12,486 nt of DNA from Candidatus Iainarchaeum sp. (lineage in GTDB: Archaea > Iainarchaeota > Iainarchaeia > Iainarchaeales > JAAZKV01): assembly GCA_018651445.1 (NCBI GenBank), contig JABIDZ010000005.1:1-12486 (forward strand), given 5' to 3'. Of this stretch, positions 6,843-12,486 are shown in pieces; positions within the stretch are counted from its first letter, which is position 1, and every line of letters starts with the position of its first letter. Made by a program: the position numbers and the translations under genes. The notes beneath the pieces were generated by a model. That model was not told where the DNA came from and did not search any database. It worked only from the letters and a program-made list of their open reading frames with translations.

Positions 6843-7775
6843 ATGAGTACCGGAAAAGGATATGGAAAGTTGATTCTGTTCGGAGAGCATTTTGTAGTAT
6901 ATGGTTTACCTGGTATCGCATCAGGATTAAATGATATCTTTATTGAGTCAACTGCTGAAAAAATTAATGAAGACAAAGTTATTATTGAAGACAATAAGTT
7001 TTTCAAAGGCGAAATTGTTGACGTTTACAAAGACATAGATGAAAATAAATCAAAATATTATAAACCGATTTTTGAGTATAAAAACTCGCGGGGAGTAAAA
7101 ATTACTTGGGATGGAAATATTGGTTATTCTGGGGGAATGGGATTTTCAGCAGCCGCAGCAGTTTCAATTATACGTGCAATGGATTTACTTGAAAATTGGA
7201 ATTTAAATGATGAAGAGGTTAATTCTCTAGCATACGAATGTGAAAAAATAGCTAATGGCAATCCTTCAGGGATAGATAATACCTGTGCAACATATGGTTC
7301 GCTAGTATGGTTTGAAAAACAACAACCACGAAATATTGTTCAACCATTTAAATCCGAAAAAGAATTATTTTTTGTTATTGCAGATACAAATGTGTGGCAC
7401 GAAACCGACAAAGTGGTTGCGAGTGTACGCGAAAGAAAAGACGCAGATCCGGAAAAGTTTGAAGAAATATTTAAGGATGCAAACGAACTTGTTATCGAGG
7501 CAAAACAAGCACTTGAACACGGCGATATAAAAATGATTGGAGAACTAATGAACAATAACCAAACATTGTTACGTGAAATAGGTGTTTCTTGTGATGAACT
7601 AGAAGAACTAATAGAAATTGCATTAGAAAAGGGTGCACTTGGCGCAAAACTTTCGGGAGCAGGTGCTGGCGGAATAATGATTGCGCTTGCTGAAAATATA
7701 ATTATGCAAGAAAAAATCGCAAAAGCCTTTGAAGAAAAAGGTTACAAAACAATGAAAACGAGTATTGGTGGTTAA
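6843..7775 (+). CDS. mvk: Mevalonate kinase (GHMP kinase family)
   Basis: The enzyme phosphorylates mevalonate to mevalonate 5-phosphate with ATP. The 310-residue protein shows the three GHMP motifs: GKLILFGEHFVVYG (8-21), the glycine/serine loop at 95-106, and KLSGAGAGGIMIAL (269-282). The catalytic Asp145 is in GNPSGIDN, and Lys9 is in place. The ATP loop is divergent. It reads YSGGMGFSAAAAV instead of the common GxGLGSSAA, with Phe replacing the first of the two serines. It is the only GHMP kinase in the cluster, and the neighbours use its product, mevalonate 5-phosphate. That supports mevalonate kinase over phosphomevalonate or homoserine kinase. The next gene begins one base after its stop. 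Confidence 0.88.
   Translation: MSTGKGYGKLILFGEHFVVYGLPGIASGLNDIFIESTAEKINEDKVIIEDNKFFKGEIVDVYKDIDENKSKYYKPIFEYKNSRGVKITWDGNIGYSGGMGFSAAAAVSIIRAMDLLENWNLNDEEVNSLAYECEKIANGNPSGIDNTCATYGSLVWFEKQQPRNIVQPFKSEKELFFVIADTNVWHETDKVVASVRERKDADPEKFEEIFKDANELVIEAKQALEHGDIKMIGELMNNNQTLLREIGVSCDELEELIEIALEKGALGAKLSGAGAGGIMIALAENIIMQEKIAKAFEEKGYKTMKTSIGG
7767..7771 (+). promoter_or_regulatory. Ribosome site supporting the TTG start of UbiX
   Basis: GGTGG within the last codons of mevalonate kinase lies four bases before the TTG at 7776. It supports use of this rare start codon, which yields the standard UbiX N terminus. Confidence 0.5.
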
Positions 7776-8330
7776 TTGAAAGTAATTATTGGAATCAGTG
7801 GTGCAAGCGGAACAAATTATACAATTAATTTTCTAACACATTTAAAAAAACAAAAAATTGAAACGCATGTTATTGTTAGTGAATGGGCAGAAAAAGTTTT
7901 TGAAAAAGAAAACAACAAAAAAGTTTTAGATATAAAAAAGTTAGCAACAAAAACATATACAAACAAACAAATGGATGCATTAATTGCATCATCGAGTTTT
8001 CTTGCAGATGGGATGATTATAATTCCTGCTAGTGTAAAAACATGTTCTGAAATAGCAACGGCACACACCGGAACATTAATTACGCGTTGTGCAGACATAA
8101 TGCTTCGATACAAAAAATCGTTAGTAGTTTGTTTACGCGAAACACCGCTTTCAGGACCTTGTCTTGAACAATTAACAAAAATTGCGCAATATGGCGGGAT
8201 TGTTATGCCGCTTTCACCCGGATTTTATGGAAAACCAACGGAAATAAGCGATTTAGAAGATTTTATTTCAGGAAAGGTAATGGATTTAATAGGTATTGCT
8301 AATAATTCGTATACGAGGTGGAAACAATGA
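7776..8330 (+). CDS. ubiX: UbiX-type flavin prenyltransferase
   Basis: The enzyme attaches a dimethylallyl group to reduced FMN and so makes prenylated FMN, the cofactor of UbiD-type decarboxylases. The 184-residue flavoprotein begins at a TTG, directly after the preceding stop. It has the Rossmann-like GISGASGTNY (6-15), SEWAEKVF (35-42), the PASVKTCSEIA segment (84-94), a conserved LITRCADIML (101-110), and RETPLS (121-126) that shapes the active site. The C-terminal pattern DFISGKVMDLIGI (162-174) is typical. RETPLS is followed by GPCLEQ, where homologues usually have a different, more polar stretch. Its product goes to the UbiD protein encoded next, with which it overlaps by ATGA. Its dimethylallyl phosphate substrate can come from this same pathway, so the pathway makes a precursor of its own cofactor. 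Confidence 0.94.
   Translation: MKVIIGISGASGTNYTINFLTHLKKQKIETHVIVSEWAEKVFEKENNKKVLDIKKLATKTYTNKQMDALIASSSFLADGMIIIPASVKTCSEIATAHTGTLITRCADIMLRYKKSLVVCLRETPLSGPCLEQLTKIAQYGGIVMPLSPGFYGKPTEISDLEDFISGKVMDLIGIANNSYTRWKQ
8315..8321 (+). promoter_or_regulatory. Ribosome binding site deciding the UbiD start
   Basis: GAGGTGG lies five bases before the ATG at 8327 and is one of the strongest ribosome sites in the window. It overlaps an in-frame GTG at 8318. That GTG is therefore part of the ribosome site and not the start codon. Confidence 0.75.
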
Positions 8331-9604
8331 GTATAAGAGAATTTGTAGAAAACAATGTAGAAACAAAAATAGCAAAAGACGTTTCAAAGAACTTAGAAAT
8401 TAGCGGGATAGTTCATTCTACCGGAGACGAAATGATTGTTTTTGATAATGTTAAAGAAAGTAAAAATAAAGTCGCAGTAAATGTTTTTGCCTCAAAAGAC
8501 AAAGTAGCAAAATATCTAGGTTGTGAAATAAAAGACCTAGTTCCAAAAATGATTAATGCTTTAGAAAATCCTAGCGAACCAGCGCTTGTTGAAACAACTG
8601 ACCACGAAGAACAAGAAATTGATTTAAACAAATTACCGATTCTTACACACACGGGTGCAGATGGCGGACCATATGTTTCAAGCGGACTTATAATTGTAAA
8701 AGATGAAGAATTAGGGCAAAATGTTTGTTTCCATCGGGGAATGGTGTTTGATAAAAACAGAATGGCACTAAGAATACTTGAAAGAAACACAATGGAAATA
8801 TTAAAGAAAAATGGTGGCGAAGTAAAAGCTGCGTATTGTATTGGTTGTGGAGGAGAAACACTTTTAGCCGCGGCAATGGCACCACCAATAGGTGTGAACG
8901 AATTAACAATTGCAAATACATTAAATCCAATTAAAGTTGTAAAAGCAAAAACTTTTGATGCAGTTTTGCCTGCAGACGCAGAAATTATAATGGAAGGAAC
9001 GTTATCAATAAATGAAAAACATTCAGAAGGACCATTTGTAGATCTGACAGAAACTCCAGATATTGTGAGACAAGAACCAATTTTTACAATTGAAAAGATT
9101 TATACCCGACCAAATTATATTTATCATGCATTATTGCCTGGCGGATTTGAACACAAAATCTTAATGGGGATGCCACGAGAACCAACGGTATTTAGTGAAG
9201 TAAAAAAAGCAGGAATTGACATTAAAGACGTCAGTGTTAATCCTGGCGGAACAAGTTGGTTACATGTTCTAATAAAAATAAATAAACAAAGCGATGAAGA
9301 TGGCAAAAAAACGATTGAAGCAGGGATGAAAGGACATACTTCAGCAAAACACTTTTTTATTGTAGATAAAGACATTGATATCTATAATCCACTAGAAGTT
9401 GAGTGGGCAATGGCTACAAGATTCCAAGCAGACAAAGATTTGTACACGTTTCCAGGTGAAAAAGGTTCGTCTCTTGATCCAAGTGGAGATCCAGAAACAA
9501 GAAAAACATGTAAAGCAGGATTTGATTATACAATGCCTATTGATAAAATAAAACACATGACAAAACAACCATTTCCAAAATTTAATATTGAAGAGTACAG
9601 GTGA
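8327..9604 (+). CDS. UbiD-family decarboxylase, probable trans-anhydromevalonate 5-phosphate decarboxylase
   Basis: By context, this enzyme removes CO2 from trans-anhydromevalonate 5-phosphate to give isopentenyl phosphate, using prenylated FMN from UbiX. From the ATG at 8327 it has 425 residues. UbiD landmarks are FHRGMVFDKNRMALRI (135-150) in the cofactor domain, IMEGTLSINE with Glu223 and Glu230, SEGPFVDLTE (233-242), PREPTVF (283-289), the HFFIVDKDIDIYNP segment (342-355) and GSSLDPS (380-386). The acidic residues of the second and third motifs belong to the Glu-Arg-Glu type active site of the family. Other UbiD proteins act on aromatic acids, but placement between UbiX and the two AcnX subunits, beside isopentenyl phosphate kinase, points firmly to the mevalonate substrate. 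It overlaps UbiX by ATGA and ends four bases before AcnX-L. Confidence 0.93.
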   Translation: MSIREFVENNVETKIAKDVSKNLEISGIVHSTGDEMIVFDNVKESKNKVAVNVFASKDKVAKYLGCEIKDLVPKMINALENPSEPALVETTDHEEQEIDLNKLPILTHTGADGGPYVSSGLIIVKDEELGQNVCFHRGMVFDKNRMALRILERNTMEILKKNGGEVKAAYCIGCGGETLLAAAMAPPIGVNELTIANTLNPIKVVKAKTFDAVLPADAEIIMEGTLSINEKHSEGPFVDLTETPDIVRQEPIFTIEKIYTRPNYIYHALLPGGFEHKILMGMPREPTVFSEVKKAGIDIKDVSVNPGGTSWLHVLIKINKQSDEDGKKTIEAGMKGHTSAKHFFIVDKDIDIYNPLEVEWAMATRFQADKDLYTFPGEKGSSLDPSGDPETRKTCKAGFDYTMPIDKIKHMTKQPFPKFNIEEYR

Positions 9605-9605
9605 T
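9599..9605 (+). promoter_or_regulatory. Ribosome binding site deciding the AcnX-L start
   Basis: AGGTGAT spans the stop codon of the UbiD gene and ends three bases before the ATG at 9609. An upstream in-frame ATG at 9588, inside the UbiD gene, lacks such a site. It would add a seven-residue extension that does not look like the family N terminus. Confidence 0.6.
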
Positions 9606-9608
9606 AAA

Positions 9609-10793
9609 ATGCAATTAACAAACGAAGAAAGAGAAATGTTGGAAGGAAAACAAGGTAATGCGGTAAAGAAGTCAATGGAGATTTTAGTTGCATTAGGTGA
9701 AATTTACAATGCAGAAAAGTTAGTTGATATTGCGTCTGTACAAATTGCGGGGGTAAGTTACTCAAACTTAGGTGATGCGGGACTCGGATATTTAGCAGAG
9801 CTAGCCAAAGATGGAAAAGTAAAAGTATTGACAACATTAAATCCGGCAGGGATGGATCTTGAAAATCGTGAAGCTCTTGGAATAGATGAAGAATTTGCAA
9901 AAAAACAAAAAATGGTTATTGATTCTTTTGCACAAATGGGTGTAACGGTTACTTGTACTTGTACTCCATATTTTATTGGAAACAAACCTGAACAAGATAG
10001 TCATGTTGCGTGGAGTGAAAGTAGTGCTGTAGCATATTGTAACTCTGTTCTTGGAGCAAGAACAAATAGAGAAGGTGGGCCTAGTGCGCTTGCTAGTGCA
10101 TTAACGGGAAAAACGCCTTTGTATGGGATGCACCTTGATGAAAACAGAAATGCAAAAGTAAAAGTAATTGTTGAAGCAGAAATAAAAGACACGTTTAGAT
10201 TTGGAGCACTTGGAAAAGTAATCGGAGACAAAATAAAAAACAAACCAGCTTACATAACTGGAATAAAAGAAGCAAGTGTTGAAGAATTAAAGTCATTTGG
10301 GGCAAGTATTGCAACTTATGGCGGGGCAGCAATATATCACATGGAAGGAATAACTCCAAATAAAACGCCAATTCCAACAGAAAGTATTACCGTTACCCAA
10401 GAAGAAATTGATAATGCAATAAAAGAACTTACGGACGATTGTGAAGTTGATTTTGTAAGTGTTGGTTGTCCACATTGTAGTTTAAAAGAAATAGAATATT
10501 TGGCAAAATTACTTGAAGGAAAAAAAGTTGTAAAAGAATTTTGGATTACTGCGGCAAGACCAATAAAAAAACAGGCTGAAGAAAAAGGACTTGTTAAGAT
10601 TATTGAAGATGCGGGTGCAAAGTTTGCATGTGATACTTGTTGTGTAGTTGCACCAATAAAAGGACGATTCGAATGTTTAGCAACTGATTCAGCAAAAGGG
10701 TGCTATTATGGTGCTGCAAAAAACAAGTTTAAAGTTAAAATAATGTCAATAGAAAATTTAGTAGAAGAAGCATGTAAGGAAGTGAAAGGATGA
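9609..10793 (+). CDS. Phosphomevalonate dehydratase large subunit (AcnX/aconitase X catalytic domain)
   Basis: With the small subunit this enzyme dehydrates mevalonate 5-phosphate to trans-anhydromevalonate 5-phosphate, the defining step of the archaeal pathway. From the ATG at 9609 it has 394 residues and starts MQLTNEEREMLEG, as AcnX proteins do. Conserved stretches are the GVSYSNLGDAGL region (48-59), TLNPAGMDLE (76-85), TCTCTPY (115-121), AWSESSAVAYCNSVLGARTN (134-153), GGPSALASAL (156-165) and the SVGCPHCS segment (284-291). Cysteines 116, 118, 144, 287, 290, 341, 344, 345, 356 and 365 include the likely ligands of the Fe-S cluster. AcnX proteins elsewhere dehydrate hydroxyproline. The neighbouring UbiD and IPK genes make phosphomevalonate the expected substrate here. 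The small subunit gene overlaps its stop as ATGA. Confidence 0.94.
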   Translation: MQLTNEEREMLEGKQGNAVKKSMEILVALGEIYNAEKLVDIASVQIAGVSYSNLGDAGLGYLAELAKDGKVKVLTTLNPAGMDLENREALGIDEEFAKKQKMVIDSFAQMGVTVTCTCTPYFIGNKPEQDSHVAWSESSAVAYCNSVLGARTNREGGPSALASALTGKTPLYGMHLDENRNAKVKVIVEAEIKDTFRFGALGKVIGDKIKNKPAYITGIKEASVEELKSFGASIATYGGAAIYHMEGITPNKTPIPTESITVTQEEIDNAIKELTDDCEVDFVSVGCPHCSLKEIEYLAKLLEGKKVVKEFWITAARPIKKQAEEKGLVKIIEDAGAKFACDTCCVVAPIKGRFECLATDSAKGCYYGAAKNKFKVKIMSIENLVEEACKEVKG

Positions 10794-11179
10794 AATTTGA
10801 AGGAAGAATAATTGCTAAAGGGACTGCTGAAGGAGAAGTACTTTATACCGCTGAAGGAATTTCGTTTTTTGGGGGGGTTGATCCAGACACCGGAATAGTT
10901 GCAGAAAGTGGACACCCGTTAGAAGGCATTTGTATTACTGGAAAAATACTTGTTTTTCCACAAGGAAAAGGTTCGACTGTTGGAAGTTACGCACTTTATA
11001 GAATGAAAAAACAAGGAACTGCACCATTAGCATTAATAAACAAAGATTGCGAAACAATTGTTGCAGTTGGAGCAATAATTTCAGAAATTCCATGTATTGA
11101 CAAAATTGATATCGAACAATTAAAAGACGCAAAAACTGCAAAAGTAAACGCGGATGAAGGAACAATCGAGGTGGAATAA
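10790..11179 (+). CDS. Phosphomevalonate dehydratase small subunit (AcnX swivel domain, DUF126)
   Basis: This 129-residue swivel-domain protein completes the AcnX dehydratase active site. The family core is plain: GISFFGGVDPDTG (23-35), GHPLEGICITGKILVFPQGK (41-60), GSTVGSYALY (61-70) with Ser62 as the likely catalytic serine, and IVAVGAIISEIPCID (90-104). In many organisms this domain is fused behind the large subunit; here it is a separate gene coupled by ATGA, as in other archaea. A T6G7 run at 10865-10877 falls within the conserved FFGGVD codons and the frame is intact through it, so there is no sign of a frameshift. The gene ends with a GAGGTGG that serves as the ribosome site of IPK. 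Confidence 0.93.
   Translation: MKFEGRIIAKGTAEGEVLYTAEGISFFGGVDPDTGIVAESGHPLEGICITGKILVFPQGKGSTVGSYALYRMKKQGTAPLALINKDCETIVAVGAIISEIPCIDKIDIEQLKDAKTAKVNADEGTIEVE
11168..11174 (+). promoter_or_regulatory. Ribosome binding site deciding the IPK start
   Basis: GAGGTGG, inside the last codons of the AcnX small subunit, lies six bases before a GTG at 11181. It favours this GTG over the in-frame ATG at 11154, which would add nine residues and overlap the AcnX gene by 26 bases. Confidence 0.7.
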
Positions 11180-11180
11180 A

Positions 11181-11981
11181 GTGTCTTTGGTAATTCTAAA
11201 ACTAGGTGGTTCTTCAATCACAAAAAAAGCAGATAATAAATTCGAAATTGATTATGATACGCTTAATCGTTCAGCACAAGAAATCAAATCAGTTTTAGAA
11301 AAAGACACGGAATTGCAATTAATTGTTGTTTGTGGGGTTGGTCCGTTTGGGCATACAAATGTTACAAAATATGATCTAAATCATGGGATTGAAACCGAAG
11401 AACAAGAAAAAGGTGTTGGAATAACAAATGCGGATTGTGATTTTGTTGGATCAGAAACAGTTAAAGCCTTAGAAAAAGTTGGTTTGAAAGTAAAGTTAAT
11501 TTCGGGTTACGAAGTTTGTGAACAAAAAAGCAAAAAAGTATTGTCATTTGATATTGAACCATATAAAAAAGCATTAGATGAAAAAATCATCCCCATAACT
11601 ACTGGAATAATGGTTCCTGATGAAGATTTTAAATGGAGTCCAATGTCGGGGGACACAGTAATCGCGCAAACCGCAAAACAATTATCTCCGACAAAAGTTG
11701 TGATGGGGACCGATGTTGACGGGATCTTTACTGCCGATCCAAAACATAATCCGAACGCTAAGTTAATAGAAAAGATAACAAATGAAAATTTAGGCGAAGT
11801 GCTTGAACAATGTGGTGAATCCGCGTCTGTAGATGTAACGGGCGGAATGAAAGGAAAATTAGAGAAATTAGCTGCAACATTAAACGGGGTTCCTGCAGAA
11901 ATATTTTCTCTTTTTGTTGAAAAAAATTTGGAAAATACTCTACTGGGAAAAGAAATAAAAAGTACAAAGATTAAATTATAA
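11181..11981 (+). CDS. ipk: Isopentenyl phosphate kinase
   Basis: The enzyme phosphorylates isopentenyl phosphate to IPP with ATP. From the GTG at 11181 it has 266 residues, in the amino acid kinase fold. It shows VILKLGGSSITKK (4-16), the GPFGH loop with the phosphate-binding His58, SGDTVIAQ (156-163), MGTDVDGIFTADPK (175-188) and DVTGGMKGKLE (218-228). The ending LLGKEIKSTKI fits the family. The nucleotide-loop region usually reads HGxGSFGH; here it is CGVGPFGH, so the first His and the Ser are replaced by Cys51 and Pro55. The second His, the one tied to isopentenyl phosphate recognition, is kept. It follows the gene for the AcnX small subunit by one base, and its substrate is the product of the UbiD protein. 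Other kinases of the fold (aspartate, UMP, acetylglutamate) fit worse. Confidence 0.92.
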   Translation: MSLVILKLGGSSITKKADNKFEIDYDTLNRSAQEIKSVLEKDTELQLIVVCGVGPFGHTNVTKYDLNHGIETEEQEKGVGITNADCDFVGSETVKALEKVGLKVKLISGYEVCEQKSKKVLSFDIEPYKKALDEKIIPITTGIMVPDEDFKWSPMSGDTVIAQTAKQLSPTKVVMGTDVDGIFTADPKHNPNAKLIEKITNENLGEVLEQCGESASVDVTGGMKGKLEKLAATLNGVPAEIFSLFVEKNLENTLLGKEIKSTKIKL

Positions 11982-11991
11982 TGTGAGTAAA

Positions 11992-12486
11992 ATGAAACAA
12001 GTAATATTACTGGGAAGAGGTGGACAAGGAGCAGTAACTAGCTCAAGAGTTCTTGCAATCGCAGCGTTTGAAGACGGAAAATACTCGCAAGCATTCCCTA
12101 ATTTTGGAGTAGAACGAATGGGTGCACCTGTACGAAGTTACGCGCGAATTGATGACAAATTTATTAATTTACGCGAACAAGTTTACGAAGCAGATTACGC
12201 AATTATCCTAGATCCAACATTGTTACAATCATTCCATGAAAAAGTTTCGGACACGATAATAATTAATTCAAACAAAGATCCAAAAGACATTAAGCTCGAT
12301 ACAAAAGCAAAAATAAAATGTGTTGATATTACAAAAGTAGCTCTAGCAGAAATAGGTAAACCATTTGTTAACATTGCAGCACTTGGAGCATTCGCAGCAA
12401 TTACTGGTGAAGTAACTCTTGCGGGACTTGAAAAAGCAGTACAACAACAAATGGGTAACAAAGGGCCTATTGTAGAAAAGAATCTA
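11992..12486 (+). CDS. porG: 2-oxoacid:ferredoxin oxidoreductase gamma subunit, probably pyruvate (partial, cut by the window end)
   Basis: The first 165 codons are present with no stop before the window ends. The protein starts MKQVILLGRGGQGAVTSSRVL, the TPP-enzyme gamma domain signature. It continues with FPNFGVERMGAPVRSYARI at about 35-53, the pattern of pyruvate/ketoisovalerate ferredoxin oxidoreductase gamma subunits. The complete enzyme oxidises a 2-oxoacid to acyl-CoA and reduces ferredoxin, and in archaea the delta, alpha and beta genes usually follow. The ATG at 11992 is 10 bases after the IPK stop, with GTGAG before it. An earlier ATG at 11982 is followed at once by TGA. If the substrate is pyruvate, the product acetyl-CoA feeds directly into the mevalonate genes upstream. 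Specificity cannot be settled without the other subunits. Confidence 0.88.
   Translation, partial: MKQVILLGRGGQGAVTSSRVLAIAAFEDGKYSQAFPNFGVERMGAPVRSYARIDDKFINLREQVYEADYAIILDPTLLQSFHEKVSDTIIINSNKDPKDIKLDTKAKIKCVDITKVALAEIGKPFVNIAALGAFAAITGEVTLAGLEKAVQQQMGNKGPIVEKNL

Noticed and set aside
7312..7530. Plus-strand 72-codon frame inside mevalonate kinase
   Set aside because: It is an out-of-frame shadow with no family resemblance; the kinase frame carries all the motifs.
801..9259. The 12-mer ggaacaagttgg occurs at 801 and again at 9248
   Set aside because: Both copies encode GTSW in conserved parts of unrelated proteins (IDI-2 and UbiD). This is coincidence of codon use rather than a repeat element.
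10865..10877. T6G7 homopolymer run as a frameshift or slippage site
   Set aside because: The run encodes the conserved FFGGVD of the AcnX small subunit and the frame is intact on both sides, so there is no need to invoke slippage or error.
12195..12461. Minus-strand open frame of 88 codons
   Set aside because: It lies wholly antisense to the well-supported gamma subunit gene and resembles no family.
1..12486. CRISPR arrays, tRNA or rRNA genes, insertion sequences and attachment sites
   Set aside because: I looked for direct repeats, tRNA-like cloverleaves, transposase motifs and terminal inverted repeats and saw none; nearly all the DNA is coding on the + strand.

Overview
The window is a single-strand gene cluster of about 12.5 kb from a low-GC (roughly one third G+C) archaeon. 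It encodes what looks like a complete archaeal-type mevalonate pathway, from acetyl-CoA to IPP and DMAPP. The archaeal assignment rests on several points. The pathway is the phosphomevalonate dehydratase / anhydromevalonate-phosphate decarboxylase / isopentenyl phosphate kinase variant. HMG-CoA synthase, thiolase and a DUF35 protein sit together. TATA-like boxes lie at suitable distances from starts, and many ribosome sites match GGAGGTGA. TAA, TAG and TGA all act as stops, so the code is standard. A DPANN-type or other reduced, AT-rich archaeal lineage would fit, but the sequence alone does not fix the taxon.

Layout, all on the + strand: the tail of an unknown gene (2-106); IDI-2 (144-1190); a 95-base gap with an apparent promoter; a GltD-like Fe-S/FAD oxidoreductase (1286-2608); class II HMG-CoA reductase (2630-3907); HMG-CoA synthase (3947-4984); an 85-residue, cysteine-rich, two-helix membrane protein (4995-5252); thiolase (5249-6406); DUF35 scaffold protein (6406-6804); GHMP-type mevalonate kinase (6843-7775); UbiX flavin prenyltransferase (7776-8330); UbiD-family decarboxylase (8327-9604); AcnX-type dehydratase large (9609-10793) and small (10790-11179) subunits; isopentenyl phosphate kinase (11181-11981); and the start of a 2-oxoacid:ferredoxin oxidoreductase gamma subunit (11992 to the window end). 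Genes from 2630 on are separated by 39 bases or fewer, and several overlap as ATGA or TAATG, as expected for one or a few polycistronic units.

How they work together: thiolase, HMG-CoA synthase and DUF35 should form the acetyl-CoA to HMG-CoA complex, and HMG-CoA reductase then gives mevalonate. Mevalonate kinase gives mevalonate 5-phosphate, which AcnX-L/S dehydrates to trans-anhydromevalonate 5-phosphate. The UbiD protein decarboxylates this to isopentenyl phosphate using prenylated FMN made by UbiX. IPK phosphorylates the product to IPP and IDI-2 isomerises IPP to DMAPP. The downstream oxidoreductase gene suggests that acetyl-CoA supply is encoded next door. Two genes are not explained by the known pathway: the oxidoreductase at 1286-2608, which could supply electrons to the flavin enzymes, and the small Cys-rich membrane protein inserted between HMG-CoA synthase and thiolase. 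These are the best candidates for something undescribed.
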